A program made the translations under genes and the position numbers. This document shows positions 46,061 through 58,420 of a stretch of 64,000 nucleotides of DNA, piece after piece. Position 1 is the first letter of the stretch. Every line of letters begins with the position of its first letter. The notes beneath the pieces were generated by a model. It was not told the DNA's origin, did no database searches, and saw only the letters and a program-made list of their open reading frames with translations. The DNA comes from Tetrastigma voinierianum (Eukaryota; Streptophyta; Magnoliopsida; Vitales; Vitaceae): NCBI GenBank assembly GCA_016808115.1, contig JAEQBH010004422.1:1-64000 (forward strand), given 5' to 3'.

Positions 46061-47930
46061 ACCGCAAATGGGTGTGGATTGGAAAGGTAGCTGGAGGAAG
46101 TGCTACTCCCTGCCCGCAGCCGATGAAGAGAAGGCCTGCTCGACTAGCCGAGGTGTTATCGAGGAGTGGTCGCAATCGCCGCAGCCGCGAGGACGCCAAG
46201 GGAGTCTATAGGGCCGGAGGCGGAGGGGCAATCACCCCGCTGGAGTAGAGCGAAACTGGGCCTCGAAAGCAGATACATATGGGGAGATCGTAGGGAGACC
46301 CATGTGACTCTGGATTTGCATGATGTGATGACCCGACTTCAGGTTAGAATGGCGCTGTCCGAGCCAAGTACGGCACTTTAGTGCGAGTCATCGTGTCCGT
46401 GAGGGCTACGGGCGCCGCAATGATGCCGGGCCAGAAGGAGAACGCGTGTGTGATCGCATCCATGATGGCCGAAGTCTCGTGGGAAATGATATGCCAGGAG
46501 GTGGTGCGGAAGTGCTCGCCGCAGCATCCATCTCAGGGGCTGTGATCAAGGGCTCAAAACACAGGCGCTGAGTCAAGGTGATCGGGAGCCGGGAGTGGGA
46601 GATGCCGGGATCGAGGGGTGCTGGGCAGCCCGAGGCTCCCCAATATGCTCCACCGGGAGGGGGCTACTCTCAGAATATCGATAACCTGCTGGTTCTACCG
46701 GGCCTGGGAGGCCGGCGCGAAAGAGCGGGGCATAAGCCGCCACCGATCGACGGTAAGGATGGCCTCACAGTCACTACGGTGCTCCAATCTAGGATCATCA
46801 GGGAAGCCGATATGCTCAAGCACCGCATGAGTCTCGAATAAGAGAGGCGTGACTCGCCGAGGTAGACTCTCGCTACGGACCCGCTCCTCGAAATGGAACA
46901 CGGAAGTCATAATAAGCTCGTCGACTAAACCGTGGCCCTTCTCGAGATGCACATGTGTACTCCAAGACGGCCCATCTCCTCCGAATCGTATTATAGAGCT
47001 GAAAAGATTAGACCGTTGCACGTGATATAAGAGAAGTTACACGCTGGTGGGAGCCGCTCCCAACGTAATCGCCCGACGCGTTGTCCCCGAAAGAAGACTC
47101 ACCATCTCCCTAGGCGAGGGATGGGGCCACCGCTATAAGCGTACCGAGCCGGGCGAGGACCACCAAGATCAATGTAGCTATGATGTCGAGGCCTCGAAAG
47201 CATTCCCCGCCTGGCCGCCGACGGAGAAATGAAGAGAAGTCGGGTTGGACTCGCGCCTAGATGTCATCATGTGGTAGAACTCGATGACCACCCAAGGGTA
47301 GAAAAACCGATGAGGTGTCATGAACACCCAGGAGTACTCAAGACTAGAGCATCGAGTCTCTGAGCTCCTGGGTTCGCGAAAGGATGGAAGATCATAATAA
47401 ACCTCATCATGGTGTGTCCCTCTCACCGCAATTAGCATTCCTGAATAGGTCAGAAGTGGAAGAAATGTCACCATATGATAAAGGTCAGACAAGTCTAGAG
47501 AAGCGGCTCCAATGGGTAGCCCCGATGGGTGGCGACCGTGGCTCCGAGGCCTGAGTCGGGAGGACTTCTCCTGGCCCGAGGTCCGCCCTCTAGACGCTGG
47601 AGACCTCCGGATGGCTGAGGATGCGCGAGAGGCGGAGCCGGGCCAACCTGAGTATGGTATCTCCTAAGGGCTGGGGTTGCAACCCGAGGAACTCCACACA
47701 ACACCGGCTCTCGAGCAAAGAAAGAAGGCAAATACTACGGCAAATGGCAGGACTAATCCGATGGGATACACCAAAGGCAGAGCAATAAATGAGCCATGGC
47801 GCTGGAGCAACCGGGCCGGAGTCACCGATGGGAGGAACGGCGCACCCGGCCTGCGAAAGCACGCCCGACCGCAGTCTTCACCATTCTGTAGCCGAGAAGG
47901 AGAAGAAAGGGGGAGGGGGCCTTCGTGAAA
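46061..47930 (-). pseudogene. Athila ORF3, element A
   Basis: This is the best copy of the extra ORF located after integrase, of unknown function. Minus-strand blocks: VVIEFYHMMTSRRESNPTSL and HFSVGG at about 47310-47230 and MQRSNLFSS (47021). ELIMTSVFHFEERVRSESLP, TPLLFETHAVLEHIGFPDDP and CEAILTVDRWRL run down to about 46740. I recognise this order from uncharacterised Athila-type plant proteins. A Ser/Pro/Arg-rich tail follows, with the conserved end before the G-rich tract. At least three frame changes occur. No signal peptide or transmembrane segment is convincing, so an envelope role is not supported by sequence. Confidence 0.65.
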
Positions 47931-48419
47931 CGAACGGGTGAAATGGAGCAAGGAAAGAAAGAAAAGGGGTTTTATATAGGGAGGGGGAGGTAAATGAAAG
48001 GTTTTGGCCAATTAATGGCCTTAAATGCCTATTAAATGGCTGGTTCAAAAAGAAAGGAAAATTAATGGCTGGCGTAAGAAACGAAGGGTTTACAGCAGAT
48101 GGAAGATGAAAGGGGCAGGGAGATGAACAGTGCGACCTTTGAAATTTCGCAACCTCGCGGAATTCGCAGTTGCAAAATCCCGCAACCTCGGAAAATTTCC
48201 AAAGTAATAAGCACCCATCCCACTGCAACACCTACAAAACAGAAGACTAAAAATTGTGAGAAAACAAACTTGTAAATGAGAAAAAAAATTTCAAAAGAAA
48301 AATGAGCAAAAAGCAAGGGAATCGAGAAAATCCCTAAAAAAAGGAACTGAAAGTAAAGAAACCAAAATTTCAAGAATAAAATTTGTGGGCTTTTGAGATA
48401 CCGCAGGCTCACCCTTTAA
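47931..48419 (-). other. Integrase-ORF3 spacer, element A
   Basis: AT-rich non-coding DNA in the minus direction, with TTTCGC-type motifs near 48140-48200. It holds a TATA-like TATATAAAACC (about 47970-47980, minus), placed about 100 bases upstream of the first ORF3 Met near 47885. It could drive a separate ORF3 transcript, which is an inference. Confidence 0.45.
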
Positions 48420-49800
48420 GACTGCTTTTAAAGTAACTGCGGAGGGTCAATGAGGGGATTCTCCTTGTCGGGCCGAGTGTCGCACCGCATATGGCTTCAA
48501 CTCGCCCATTAACTCGAATACTGTATTCCTTTGGATTGAACAGTCCACTGATCCATCGTGGATAGACCTCCCGATGGTGAAACTACCCATCTAGATTTAA
48601 GCTTCCTTAAAGAGGTGGAGCTCGAGTCGCAGTAACACTCTGGGTCTCCTCGGTTGAAATGCTCATGAGCTATTAGTTGATCATGCCACCTCTTCAGCTT
48701 ATATTTTGAAATTTTTGAGTTGAAGTAGACATCATTCCTTAGTTCTTCTAGCTCGTTGATATCGAGGAGCCTGTTGAGACCAACTTTGTCCATATCCAGG
48801 TTCAATTTCTTCACTGCCCACCATGCCTTATACTCACCTCCCTTACTAAAAAGTAGTGGACATGCTTTGCCATACCAGCGATAAGGAGACATGCCTAATG
48901 GTCTTTGTAGCTGCTCTATATGCCCACAAAGAGTCCAAGAACAGAGACCAATCCTTTCGTTAGAGTTCACCACTTTCATCGGCATATCTTGATCTCTCTC
49001 ATGGCTAAATTTCAACCTCGCCATCGGTCTCGAGGGTGGTAAGGGGTGGCTACTTTGCTTGATTAATTATACTTAAGGAGGAGGCTCTCAAAAGGCTTGA
49101 TCATAAATGCGAACTCTATCACTTCACTTCGCTTTGGGGACTCTAAATCTGAGAATATATTCTCCTTCAAGAATTTCAAGACACCCCGCGGGTCTCGTCT
49201 CACAAGGAATCAAGCCAACCCACTTGACACATAGTCAACACTCCACTAAAATGTAGAGGTACTGCAAGGAGGAAGGGAATTGTCCCATGAAATTGACCCC
49301 ATACGCGAAAAGATCAACCGCCAAAATTCCGCTTTTAAAGGCATCACGTGGATGACAAGAAATCTTCCCTTTCAACTCTTGGTATTTGTCGATTTCCGCA
49401 TTACGGTATGGGCATCCTGAAAAGAGAGGGCCAAGGAATCCACGCATTCCTAGCAAGCTGGGGAAGCAAATGGCCTCCACATGCATTCTCATGGCAAAGG
49501 GTCAGACATTCCCCTGCTGTTCGTCTGCACACACCTCCCGATTATCCGATCTGCACGCATTACAAACAAGAAGGGCTCTTCCAAATAATAGGAGTGAATT
49601 GTGAAGAAGAATTTCTTGTCTCAGGTTTTCTCCAATCTCGCTGGTAGCTCCCGCAGCCAAGTAATTCGCAATGTGGGCATACTGTGGTGCCTTCTCAACC
49701 AGAGCGTGACTGTGTGGAACTCATCATTGATCGAGGGTCAGGAGTGTCAGGTGTGCTTACTGTTAACTTCGACAGTGATCTGTGAACAACATTTTCCATA
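48420..49800 (-). pseudogene. Athila integrase, element A
   Basis: Minus-strand order: the linker APQYAHIANYLAAG near 49680; the zinc-binding region MRMHVEAICFPSLLG near 49490-49440; a core with VDLFAYGVNFMGQFPSSLQY (the catalytic Asp of WGIDFMGPFP reads Asn here); then LGMSPYRW, GKACPLLF, KAWWAVKKLNLDMDKVGLNR, LLDINELEELRND and KLKRWHDQL at 48980-48640, the conserved C-terminal half. Its end leads into the CCTCATTGACCCTCCGCAG block (about 48446). One catalytic change and several frame changes indicate inactivity. Confidence 0.85.
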
Positions 49801-49817
49801 ACCTTTTCATTCCCCGA

Positions 49818-50204
49818 CTACAGGTTGAACTCTTGTAGTAGGAGAACCCATCTGATAAGCATAGCCTTAGCATTTTGTTTGGTGAGCAGGTATTTCAAGG
49901 CTGAATGATCCGTGAATATTATTATGTCCGACCCAACCAAATAAGCTTGAAATTTGGCCCAAGGCATGTAATCACCGCCGCCAGCCTTTTCTATGGTCAT
50001 GGTAATTCCTCCGCGTACCTCATTCAAGCGTTCGCCGCATAATGTACTCACATAAGGCTTTCCTTCTTCCCTTTGTTCGAGAATTGCTCCAATGGTTAGA
50101 TCGCTTGCATCGCACATCACCTCGAAGGGTAACTGCCAATTGGGGGCTCTCACTATCGTGCAAAGGGTGTTATTTTGCTCCTCAAAGCTCTTCGCGGGCC
50201 GCAT
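49818..50204 (-). pseudogene. Athila RNase H domain, element A
   Basis: Reads APNWQLPFEVMCDASDLTIG, ILEQREEGKPY, then EKAGGGDYMPWAKFQAYLVG, IIIFTDHSALKYLLTKQNAK and IRWVLLLQEFNL. The catalytic positions DAS and TDHSAL are present. The Glu normally in TTEKELLAVV is disturbed. It follows RT directly on the minus strand as usual in Ty3/gypsy pol. Confidence 0.85.
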
Positions 50205-51000
50205 CCCAAATAAATCTCCGCATCTTTTCCAAAGTTAGCCAGGAGAGGCTTGCGCTTTTGAAAAGTCCATGATGAACCTCCCGTAGAACCCTCGCATGCC
50301 CTAAGAATTGCCTCACGCCTGATGCATGGGGAGGGCGCTTTGAAATTAAGTCAAATTTTGCCTTATCAACTTCGATTCCAAATAATATGCCTCAAGACAA
50401 TTCCCTGACCGACCATAAATGACATTTTTCCCAGCTCAAGACTGTGTTTTTCTATGCAACTATGCAGATTTCAAGGTTGATTAGGCATTCTTCAAACTCC
50501 CTCCATAGACTGTAATGTCATCCATGTAAACCTCCTTATAATGCGCTCTACCAAATCACCGGGAAAACACGAGCATACATTGCCGAAATGTGGCAAGCAA
50601 GGCCGCATGTGCCAAGGGCATTCTTCTCATGCATATGTGCCAAACGGGCATGTGATGGTGGTCTTTTCCTCGGTCTTCCGCAGCGAATTTCACTTGAAAG
50701 TATCCCGAATAGCCATCCGTAGTGAAACAAAGAGAAGGGTTGACCATAAATCTCGCTTTCAAGAAGTCGATCCATGAAGGGTAGAGGGAAGTGATCCTTC
50801 CTGGTCACTTCATTTAGCCTTTTATAATCAATACATACCCTCCAACCTGTGGTAAGGCGGGTGGGCATCTCCTCTCCTTTTTCGTTATGCATCGTGGTTA
50901 CCCCCACTTTCAGCACCACCTGGCCGACTCACCTGTGCTATATGATACGGGTAGATGATACCAAATGTTAAACAGCCTTTAGGACTTCTACCCTAACCAC
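50205..51000 (-). pseudogene. Athila reverse transcriptase, element A
   Basis: Minus-strand blocks in order: EEMPTRLTTGWRVCIDYKRL, NEVTRKDHFPLPFMDRLLES (50840-50760), the DGYSGYFQVKFAAED frame (50715-50670), and VYMDDITVYGG near 50510-50540, in which the catalytic YMDD box is intact. The thumb with QNLT-FQSAL and RGFYGRFI follows in other frames. The RT is frameshifted about four times but keeps its catalytic box. Confidence 0.85.
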
Positions 51001-51439
51001 TTCATGCATATGTGGGTTCATTTCTTCTATGGTCATTTTTAACGACTTTGCCTCCTCTTTGGGTAGATGTGACGGGTGCAAACTGGCTAATACCCTCGCA
51101 TTAGTAATCTTCCACCCTAGTAGGCTCGCTTGTTTCTCCCCGAGGATGTGCGACCTTCCCGTGAAGTGGCCGAGTACAGGATGAAATGACAACTGAAGAC
51201 TTACTCTACTCTTCCGGCCAGGCATATTTAACCCACAGTAAAAGGCTTAAGCCCAATTTCCTGCCCACGGTTTCTTCCACTATCAAGGCAAAATTTCTTG
51301 TTATCAATGCCCTGGATGTTTATATGTCCTCAGGCTTCCTGGCACCCTTTCCAATACTACCACCTCTTCAGCTTAGTACATCCTCGTGATCCCCTCACGT
51401 CACCGTCTCCGTGATCGCGTCAATGATGCAACTTAAGCC

Positions 51440-51985
51440 ATCTTCCACCGCAAAGACGCGCTTTATCGAGTGGAAGATGCGTTGAGTTCTAGGGCCGCGT
51501 TTCCCAGCGCGAAGCCGCATACCATTTTTGCAATGATAATCGATCGAGCGCCAAGAAATGGTCTGCCAAAGATGATAGGTACATAATTAACCTCTGCTGC
51601 TGCTAGTTCTGTGTCAAGTACAACAAAATCTACTGGGTAGTAGAATTTGTCCACTTGTATTAGGACATCTTCCACTGTCCCCTTTGGTATCTTGGTTGAT
51701 CTATATGCAAGAGACAGTGTGATGGAGGTGGGCTTTAGTTCTCCTAACCTAAGCTACTTGTACATCGAATAGGGGAGGAGATTCACACTTGCACCCAGGT
51801 CTAGCAGTGTCTTTTCCACACAAGGCGCCTAATATTAACCGAGATGGTTGGACAACCCGATCTTTATACTTCGCATCGGAGTCTTATCGGAGATAGCACT
51901 GACTTGTTCAACAAAGAAGGCCTTCTCACAACATTCACCCTCTTTCACCGTGTAGTATACAACCTTTCAAAATTTTGTATGTGGG
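51440..51985 (-). pseudogene. Athila protease and gag-pol linker, element A
   Basis: The minus strand shows TLLDLGASVNLLPYSMYK near 51805-51755, with the catalytic DLGAS intact at 51787-51801. Then MEDVLIQVDKFYYPVDFVVL and VNYVPIIFGRPFLGARSII follow, with the conserved protease flap and tail (I(I/L)GRPFL). Upstream codons toward 51985 belong to the gag-pol linker and continue at 61502 on the other side of element B. Confidence 0.85.
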
Positions 51986-53569
51986 TGATTAAGACCTAAA
52001 AGGCTTGAACCCTATATTAGATAGGTTTTGAGTGCTTTTGCGTATCAATCATGTCATTTATGCCAATTGAAGTGTTCAAGCTCCTCTTAGTATCACCAGC
52101 CGCTAGAGTGGCTTTTGGTCGCTTTTGCAAGCCAGCACTTGGGAGTTCAATATCGAGTCAAATGATGAATCACGGTGATTGATCCAATTTGTCACCATCA
52201 ATCATCAAAATCAAAGAGAATGAAGGCAAAGTGATGGAGATCGATGCAGAGAGGACAGAAGCAATGCAGTTGAAGATCAAGAAACTCGTGAATTTCGCTA
52301 AGATTACAAAATTCGTCAGGATTGCCAAATCCTCGCAACCTTAGCTGGGTACTTCAGAACTCAATAAATTACCAATTTTCGCTAGACTGAGTTTCATGAA
52401 ATCGCTCCTATTAAATTTCATGTTTTCACATCATAAATTTCGCTTGTTACGAATTCTCGCTGAAGCTGAATAAATCACCATGACGCTTCAATTAAATTTT
52501 GCATTTTCGCTTATCTCGTGATTTTCGCTTAGTTAATGAAATTTTCGCTAGCTAGCTAAATTCTTCGCGCCTAGTCAAATCGTTCGCCTTGAAGAATTCA
52601 CGCCTGTCATGCTTTTGTAATTATAAACTACTCACCTTGGTGCACATTCTTCATTCCCAAATCCTCTAAAGCCCAAGCAACTGTTGTGCTTTATGGTATT
52701 ACAATAGGTGGCCTATAAGCCACCCCATTTTGTAACCCTACAACAAAATCAGAAGCAATTTTTGGTAAGTTTTGAATTTTGTAAATAAAGTCTCGTAGCT
52801 TTAGTTAGGGTTTTGTTTTTCTCTTCCTCTTCCTTATTTTCTCGGTCATTGTACACTCTCAGGATGACAACTCAAGAGCGTTTCGCTGCTCCTTTCTTTG
52901 AAGAGAAGAAGCTAGCTTGGTGGTGGGGCATATGTGTCAGTCTCTCAGATGGTGCCAAGGTGTATCGGTTTATGGCCCTATCTTCAAAATAGGTTGAATA
53001 GCAATAATGTTATTGATTCCCACTAATACTACTGATATTTTTAGGATATATGTAATTTATTGCAGATGCACTGGTTTTTTAGATGGCTTTACGAGCCAAT
53101 AAATGATGTTTAATGTTAGGTTTCAAACCATAGAAAGGCCATAGATGCATACCTGTTAACTCAAATAGGGAGTGGTTTCTAGTGGTTAGGTTCGCTAGTT
53201 AAACATGTGATCCCATTATGGGCTCGACTAGAAGGTTTGTCATAACGCGAGGATAAAACCCGTGATACCTTTATTGCCCTAAGTTACCAAGTTAGTGACC
53301 TAAATCTTCAAAGTTAACTTTTCACACATCACTTTTTAAGCTTTTTATAATTCAAAGAAGAATTACTTCCACTGAAGGAAACAAAATCCAAAAAGTCCAA
53401 ATAGAAAGCCTTTACCTTCGTGACTTATGCAAATCATTCCTGGTGATGAAACCATCCCCTGTTCTACCCTAGACCATCGGCATCGCAAAGAGTTTGACTT
53501 CGCAAGAGTAGGAACTTAGGTGTGCTATAAATTTTGTTGATTTTAGCTCAGCCACCGTGGCACGAATCA
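51986..53569 (+). repeat. 5' LTR of element B
   Basis: 1584 bp from TGATTAAGACC to GTGGCACGAATCA. A TTTCGC/GCGAAA array spans 52290-52570, and a CCTATAAGCCACC promoter-like site is near 52705. It is homologous throughout to the LTR at 59856. Confidence 0.85.
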
Positions 53570-53945
53570 AAATGATACGCCACGCTTCGTGACGGTGCCA
53601 AACTACTACGATGAGTCAAGTGTACTTGATCAACATCATGCTGCGCGTAACCTTTTACCTCTTTGTAATCACGGTGAATCGCCATTTTCAAAGACTTCTG
53701 CAAAGAATCGCACTGCTTTAGCTTTTTCATTCTAGTTTTAATTTTTAGCTGTTAATTTTTAACCTTTCGGTAAGCCATTTGTCTCTCTGCAGTCTCAACT
53801 GTAACAGCTGTATGCAAAGGCTGGACAGAGGGTCTTCAGAAGACTCCATAGAATCAAGACACAACCCACCCAGCTGAAGTCGTACACTGATACCGTGGAT
53901 CCACCTACCAAGAATAAAGAGTCACCCTTGTAACCCCAATGAATC
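53570..53945 (+). other. Leader of element B with decayed primer-binding site
   Basis: After the LTR the primer site reads AATGATACGCC, a decayed TGGCGCC. Untranslated leader without recognisable coding sequence follows. Confidence 0.5.
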
Positions 53946-55500
53946 CAACAGCTTATAGAACCATGAGATCACATCCACCTCCTAGAGTTAGTGCCCCATC
54001 CCCAGATCATTCCTCCCGCCAAGATGTAGCAAGGAGGCCATATTTGTTCCCTACTCCCCACATATCATGGTATGAAAATGAAAAATCCATACACTATTAG
54101 GATTTTGAGGAGGTTTGCATCACCTTTAAGGAAGGTATGATGGACATGGATTTCGCTAAAGTCGAAAAGTATTTCCATTAATTTAAAGGACATGCCAAAT
54201 TGGCTAAACTCACTGAGAGGCCTGTAACCATTAGAAATTGGGCCTGAGCCGCAAAGTGCACTTTAAGAAGTTCTTCTGCCTATAAGACTAATAATTTGAA
54301 AAGACAAATTTACACCTCAATTGTGACGGTGGAGAGATTTTACCAAAGGTTGAGAGATTTATGGAAACCATCAAGGTCTGCCCAAGATCATGGGTTTGAT
54401 ACTTGATGTCGGGTGAACCACTTCTATGGTGGTATGTCTCCTCACAGAAACAATTGTCGGGAAACTATGTGTGGGGGTAACTTTTCAAAGAATGATCCCG
54501 ATGAAGCTTTTCACATTGATTTTGAACTATGAAATAAACCTCCAAAGTCAGACGAACCTAGTCCCAGTGAAGCTAAAAGATCAAAGCCATCAACTACCCA
54601 AGGAGATAAGTACGCATTTCCCCCTCAAGACATGTAGATAAAGCAAAATTGATCACGAACTCAAAGATTACGATCTGGAAAATGAAAAACCAAAGATGAA
54701 ATACAAAAACAAGAAATGAGTTATCTTCATCCCACCTTCTTTGCTTCAATTTCACAGCCATCATCACTTTGAGGAGTGACCGCAAGAGCATGCCCCATGC
54801 TATAAGTCAAAATAAACCACCTATAGATGCTCCATATGGTAATACCTACAATTCACTGGAGGAATCACCCTAACCTTCTTGGAAGCCCACTTCGCTTATA
54901 TACTACCGTGTGCCAAAACCAGCCACTCCCAATTTCATCTGATAACCACTACCATCTCATCTCTCAGGGAACAAGCCATATTGAATTTATAAGGTGGTGC
55001 AATCTTTGCGAGGAACAAAAAGGAACAATGCAACCGGCAAAGGATTGATAATCGTAGAAAGTACATCAAACAAGAGAATGGGAGTGACTAGAGAGCAACT
55101 CGAACTAAAATTGATAACCCATGATTCAATCACCAAGATCAACAAGCGCGGTGAGGTACTAAGAAAGAGGGAGATTCTCTTCACAAACAGCCCAAACTTA
55201 TGCGAATCTTATGAGGTAGAGCCATCCAACAATTCAGAACGATGAAGTTAAGGCTATAATTACCCCGAGAAGGAAAAGAGGTTGATCCGCCTATGCCAAA
55301 GCCCCGTTGAAGAATCCGCCAGTATAAGAATTGCGCCTGAGCATATTCTCCTAAAGGAGGATTCAGAAACACCGCATACCACCTCCATTTCCACAAGCAC
55401 TTAGAGGCAAGAAGAAAGCATCTCAAAGAAGGTGTATCTTAGAAGTCCTAAGGCAAGGAAGGTTAATATACCTCTGTTGGACATAATTAAATAAGTCCCT
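53946..55500 (+). pseudogene. Athila gag remnant, element B
   Basis: Starts with an in-frame MNPTAYRTMRSHPPPR (53940s), the usual Athila gag start. Then FEEVC-TFKEGMMDMDFAKV, YKTNNLKRQIYTSIV, MCGGNFSKNDPDEAF and SPSEAKRSKPSTTQGDKYA follow. Further blocks reach the linker FPQALRGKKKASQ and ILEVLRQ near 55400-55450. Multiple stops and frame changes are present. It is recognisably the same protein as the gag of C and A. Confidence 0.85.
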
Positions 55501-55609
55501 CACATGCTTTGAGCTGATCTGTACAACCCATAAGACAGCATCAGAAAATACTCATCCCATGCTCTCATAATCGCTGCAACTAATAGTAAGATCCGACTCC
55601 TGCATTCCA

Positions 55610-56165
55610 CATTGTGGAATCGTATAGACAAGTCATTGCTTGATTTAGAGGCCGCAGAATCTAATGATTCAAGATACAGTTTTAGGTTTAGGTGAACTTA
55701 ACCCTACCAACATCACTATCATTGGCCGATAGATCAGTTGGAAAACTCTAAGGATAGTTGAGATGTCTTAGTGGAAAATAGAGACAACTTTCATTACCAA
55801 GATTTTTTGTAGCAAGCTCGATGACCGAGCCAATTGTAAAAGTGAACTCCAAATCATGTTCCAATCATCTTAGAAGATCATTTCACACAAATAATGCAGC
55901 CAATAATTGCTTGAATAAGAGTCATGCAACTTACCTGGTAACATGACCTTGAGTCAACATCTTTCATTTGAACAAACAAGCAAAGTTGTTAGAAAATAAA
56001 AACCCAAATAATCGGCGAAGTTGTTTCAAATGGTCGTATGCAGGAAGCATTAAGAGTCCAGAATTGCAAGGAGTAATCAGCCAAGGAGATGAAGAAATTA
56101 AACTCGCCATCAACACCCACTGCAAGCCAATTGATCAATTCAAAGGCCATCACTGAGGACCAGGT
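55610..56165 (+). pseudogene. Athila protease remnant, element B
   Basis: Reads IDKSLLDLEAAESNDS at the catalytic loop (DLEA in place of DLGAS), LGLGELNPTNITII, a PIILEDHF form of the IILGRPF motif, and a tail equivalent to HKLVEN and AKEMKK in element C. Stops and frameshifts are present, and the loop is destroyed. Confidence 0.8.
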
Positions 56166-56645
56166 CAACAATTCGGCACCCAACACCATGGAGTCAAATC
56201 CTGTACCATCATAGGGCCGAGAGATCATTCCTCCGACCCTCCTTGAGTATCAATTTTGAGATTTTGAACTGTCTGTTTTCAAACCGAATTGCGCCATAAT
56301 TTTGCTTTTTGTCTAAAGTTAGTTAATTTTGATAATTTTGGGCTTATTTTTAGTAAGTTTCCTAAATTAGCAGCTTTTTTTTTTTTTAGTAATTTTGTTT
56401 ATATGTTCATATTGACAGGTATTAAATTTTAATTATAGTTTTATAAGCAATAATTGTCATTATAATTTTTTATTTCTTATAATTTCAATATTTAACTACT
56501 CGAAATTTCATATGTGGAATAATCATTAGCCAATTCATAAAAATAGCGAAAAAGACCGTAAGTGGACTCTTCAACATCTTTGGAAGTCCTATAAGAGAGG
56601 GGAGGGGTTTCGGTTTTGCACACCTTTATTTTCCCTCCTAAATTT
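56166..56645 (+). other. Protease-ORF3 spacer of element B (RT/INT absent)
   Basis: The block ATTCCTCCGACCCTCCTTGAG (about 56228) is the counterpart of the sequence after integrase in element A. T-rich non-coding DNA then leads to ORF3. The join marks the missing RT-RNase H-INT segment. Confidence 0.65.
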
Positions 56646-56649
56646 CCGT

Positions 56650-58420
56650 GATCCGAGCTCCACACCGCCGCACTCGCGCGGCACTAACACCGGGAGCCCC
56701 GTCATCGCGCCATCCCTGCCAGACAGAGCACCTCCGACCACAAACAGAGCCTCAAGATTTCGCCTCTGGTCTGAGCCGTAGCAGAGCAAAATGTGATTTC
56801 AAATTTCTATCGTGCTCTCGGGTCACAATACACTTTAGCTACCGCTGTCATTCAGCCGAGCACAATTTATCGCGGCTCAGACCTCGAGTCTCGGCTCATC
56901 TTTATTTTTGCCCCGCCTCAGCTTGATCCCCTACCGAGCTTTATTTGGCTATTACAGAGCTTCTGTGGTGACTCGCAAATGAGCCTGTCTATCTACCTGC
57001 TTCGAGGATTCACGCCCTGTAGAGCCTCGGCCGTATTCAAGCCAGATGAAGTTACATTTTCAAGGAGCGCGCAGCCCTTCCGTAGTAGTATCTGCATTTC
57101 AAAGATGGTTCAGACTTCTGGGTAGGTCCCGCATTCTCAAGAAGCCCAAGACACCCGAGCGAGAGGCTCAAATGCACTTCGTCCCACCCCAAGACATCAA
57201 TGGCCCCCGAGGCGTGACTCAAGAGTCCTGTGGATTTGTCGACATCAGACACTGACAGACCCTGCCCCACCCGGCCTGCAGTTCCTGAGTGGAGAGTTGA
57301 GGGCTCATGCTGCCGCCCGCACATCAGCCCAGGAGTCATCTTCTTTCCGACCTCGTACCGCCACCAAACAAGACCACGCTGGCTAATACTTCATCACCCC
57401 ACCGCCGCCTCCGCCTCGAGGATTCGACGGCCATTGTTCGAGGGAACTCATTCGGAATGTGTACGACTCCATCGTAGACTGCTCCATCAGAGTAGTACTA
57501 CGATCACCCCCGCATCGAGCTGATCCCGTGACACGAGTCCATGAGGTTGGATCGAGGAGATTCACTATTACCTTCTTGACTCGAGGCAAGATTACTACTC
57601 CACGAGTGGTGTTGCAAATTTCTTACCACCGATGACCTCTAGAAGCAAATGATCCACTTCGAAGCCATTCAAAGATCGATGATTGCCCCTACCTCAGAGC
57701 AGCAGATATTACAAAGAAATTAATCACAGATACCGCCATAATTCAGAGGGTTGGTCGAGCTGCTGCTCACCCACTTCACAGGAGATGGTCCGAGCACTCG
57801 CGAGACACCCACCGGGCCGTCCAAGATTTTTACCGGAGGCGCCCCGCCTCGTATGTCGAATGACCACATCTATTTCGTAATAATGAGCTTATTCCTCCGC
57901 AGCATTATGTGCAGAGGAGGAGCCATCTCTGAGGCTTTAACGCAGATCTCGGGATTTTGCCCACCTGAAATGTGGATGTTTCTACGCCAGCAAACAACTT
58001 TACAAGCTCGAGGAGAAGGTCCATCTAAGGACCTAAGACGAAAGGGTGAGAGGCCTTCCCATTACTTATGCTTGAGATTCTCTCGTCATGTTCCGAGCAT
58101 CCGGGGATTTCCAAATGAGCCCAGATTGAGATGAGGGGTCCATGCCCTCCAGGCCAAGAGAGCGGTGATGACTAAGCCTGCCTCTTTTTCACCCCGATGG
58201 CAGGACTGTGGAGGAGTACCGTCGTGGTCGAGGACTCGAGATGAGATATGCTCAGTCTCGAGCCCGAGGTACAGAGGAGTCCGGGCCACGCAGATGTCAC
58301 CTCCATCCTCCCCACACACACTACATCAGTTAGCCACCGAGCATAATTCGACCCATCCTATTCAAGACAATTATCACGGAGTACATTCATGCCAAATTTC
58401 CAGATAGCTGGTGTGATGAT
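56650..58420 (+). pseudogene. Athila ORF3 remnant, element B
   Basis: The best block, about 57751-58134, reads GDGPSTRETPTGPSKIF, PPRMSNDHIYFVIMSLFLRS and RRGAIS-type sequence. These match in order the ORF3 of element A (region RSNLFSS to FEERV). Earlier and later parts are in scattered frames. It is GC-rich relative to its flanks. Function unknown. Confidence 0.55.

Noticed and set aside
46166..47232. Plus-strand frames considered as a host gene
   Set aside because: They are the reverse side of ORF3 of element A, which has matched conserved blocks on the minus strand.
47677..48412. Overlapping frames of 80-117 codons on both strands near 48 kb
   Set aside because: Only the minus-strand ORF3 context is consistent with Athila order. 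The hydrophobic frame at 48062-48412 comes from T-rich spacer and is probably not a membrane protein.
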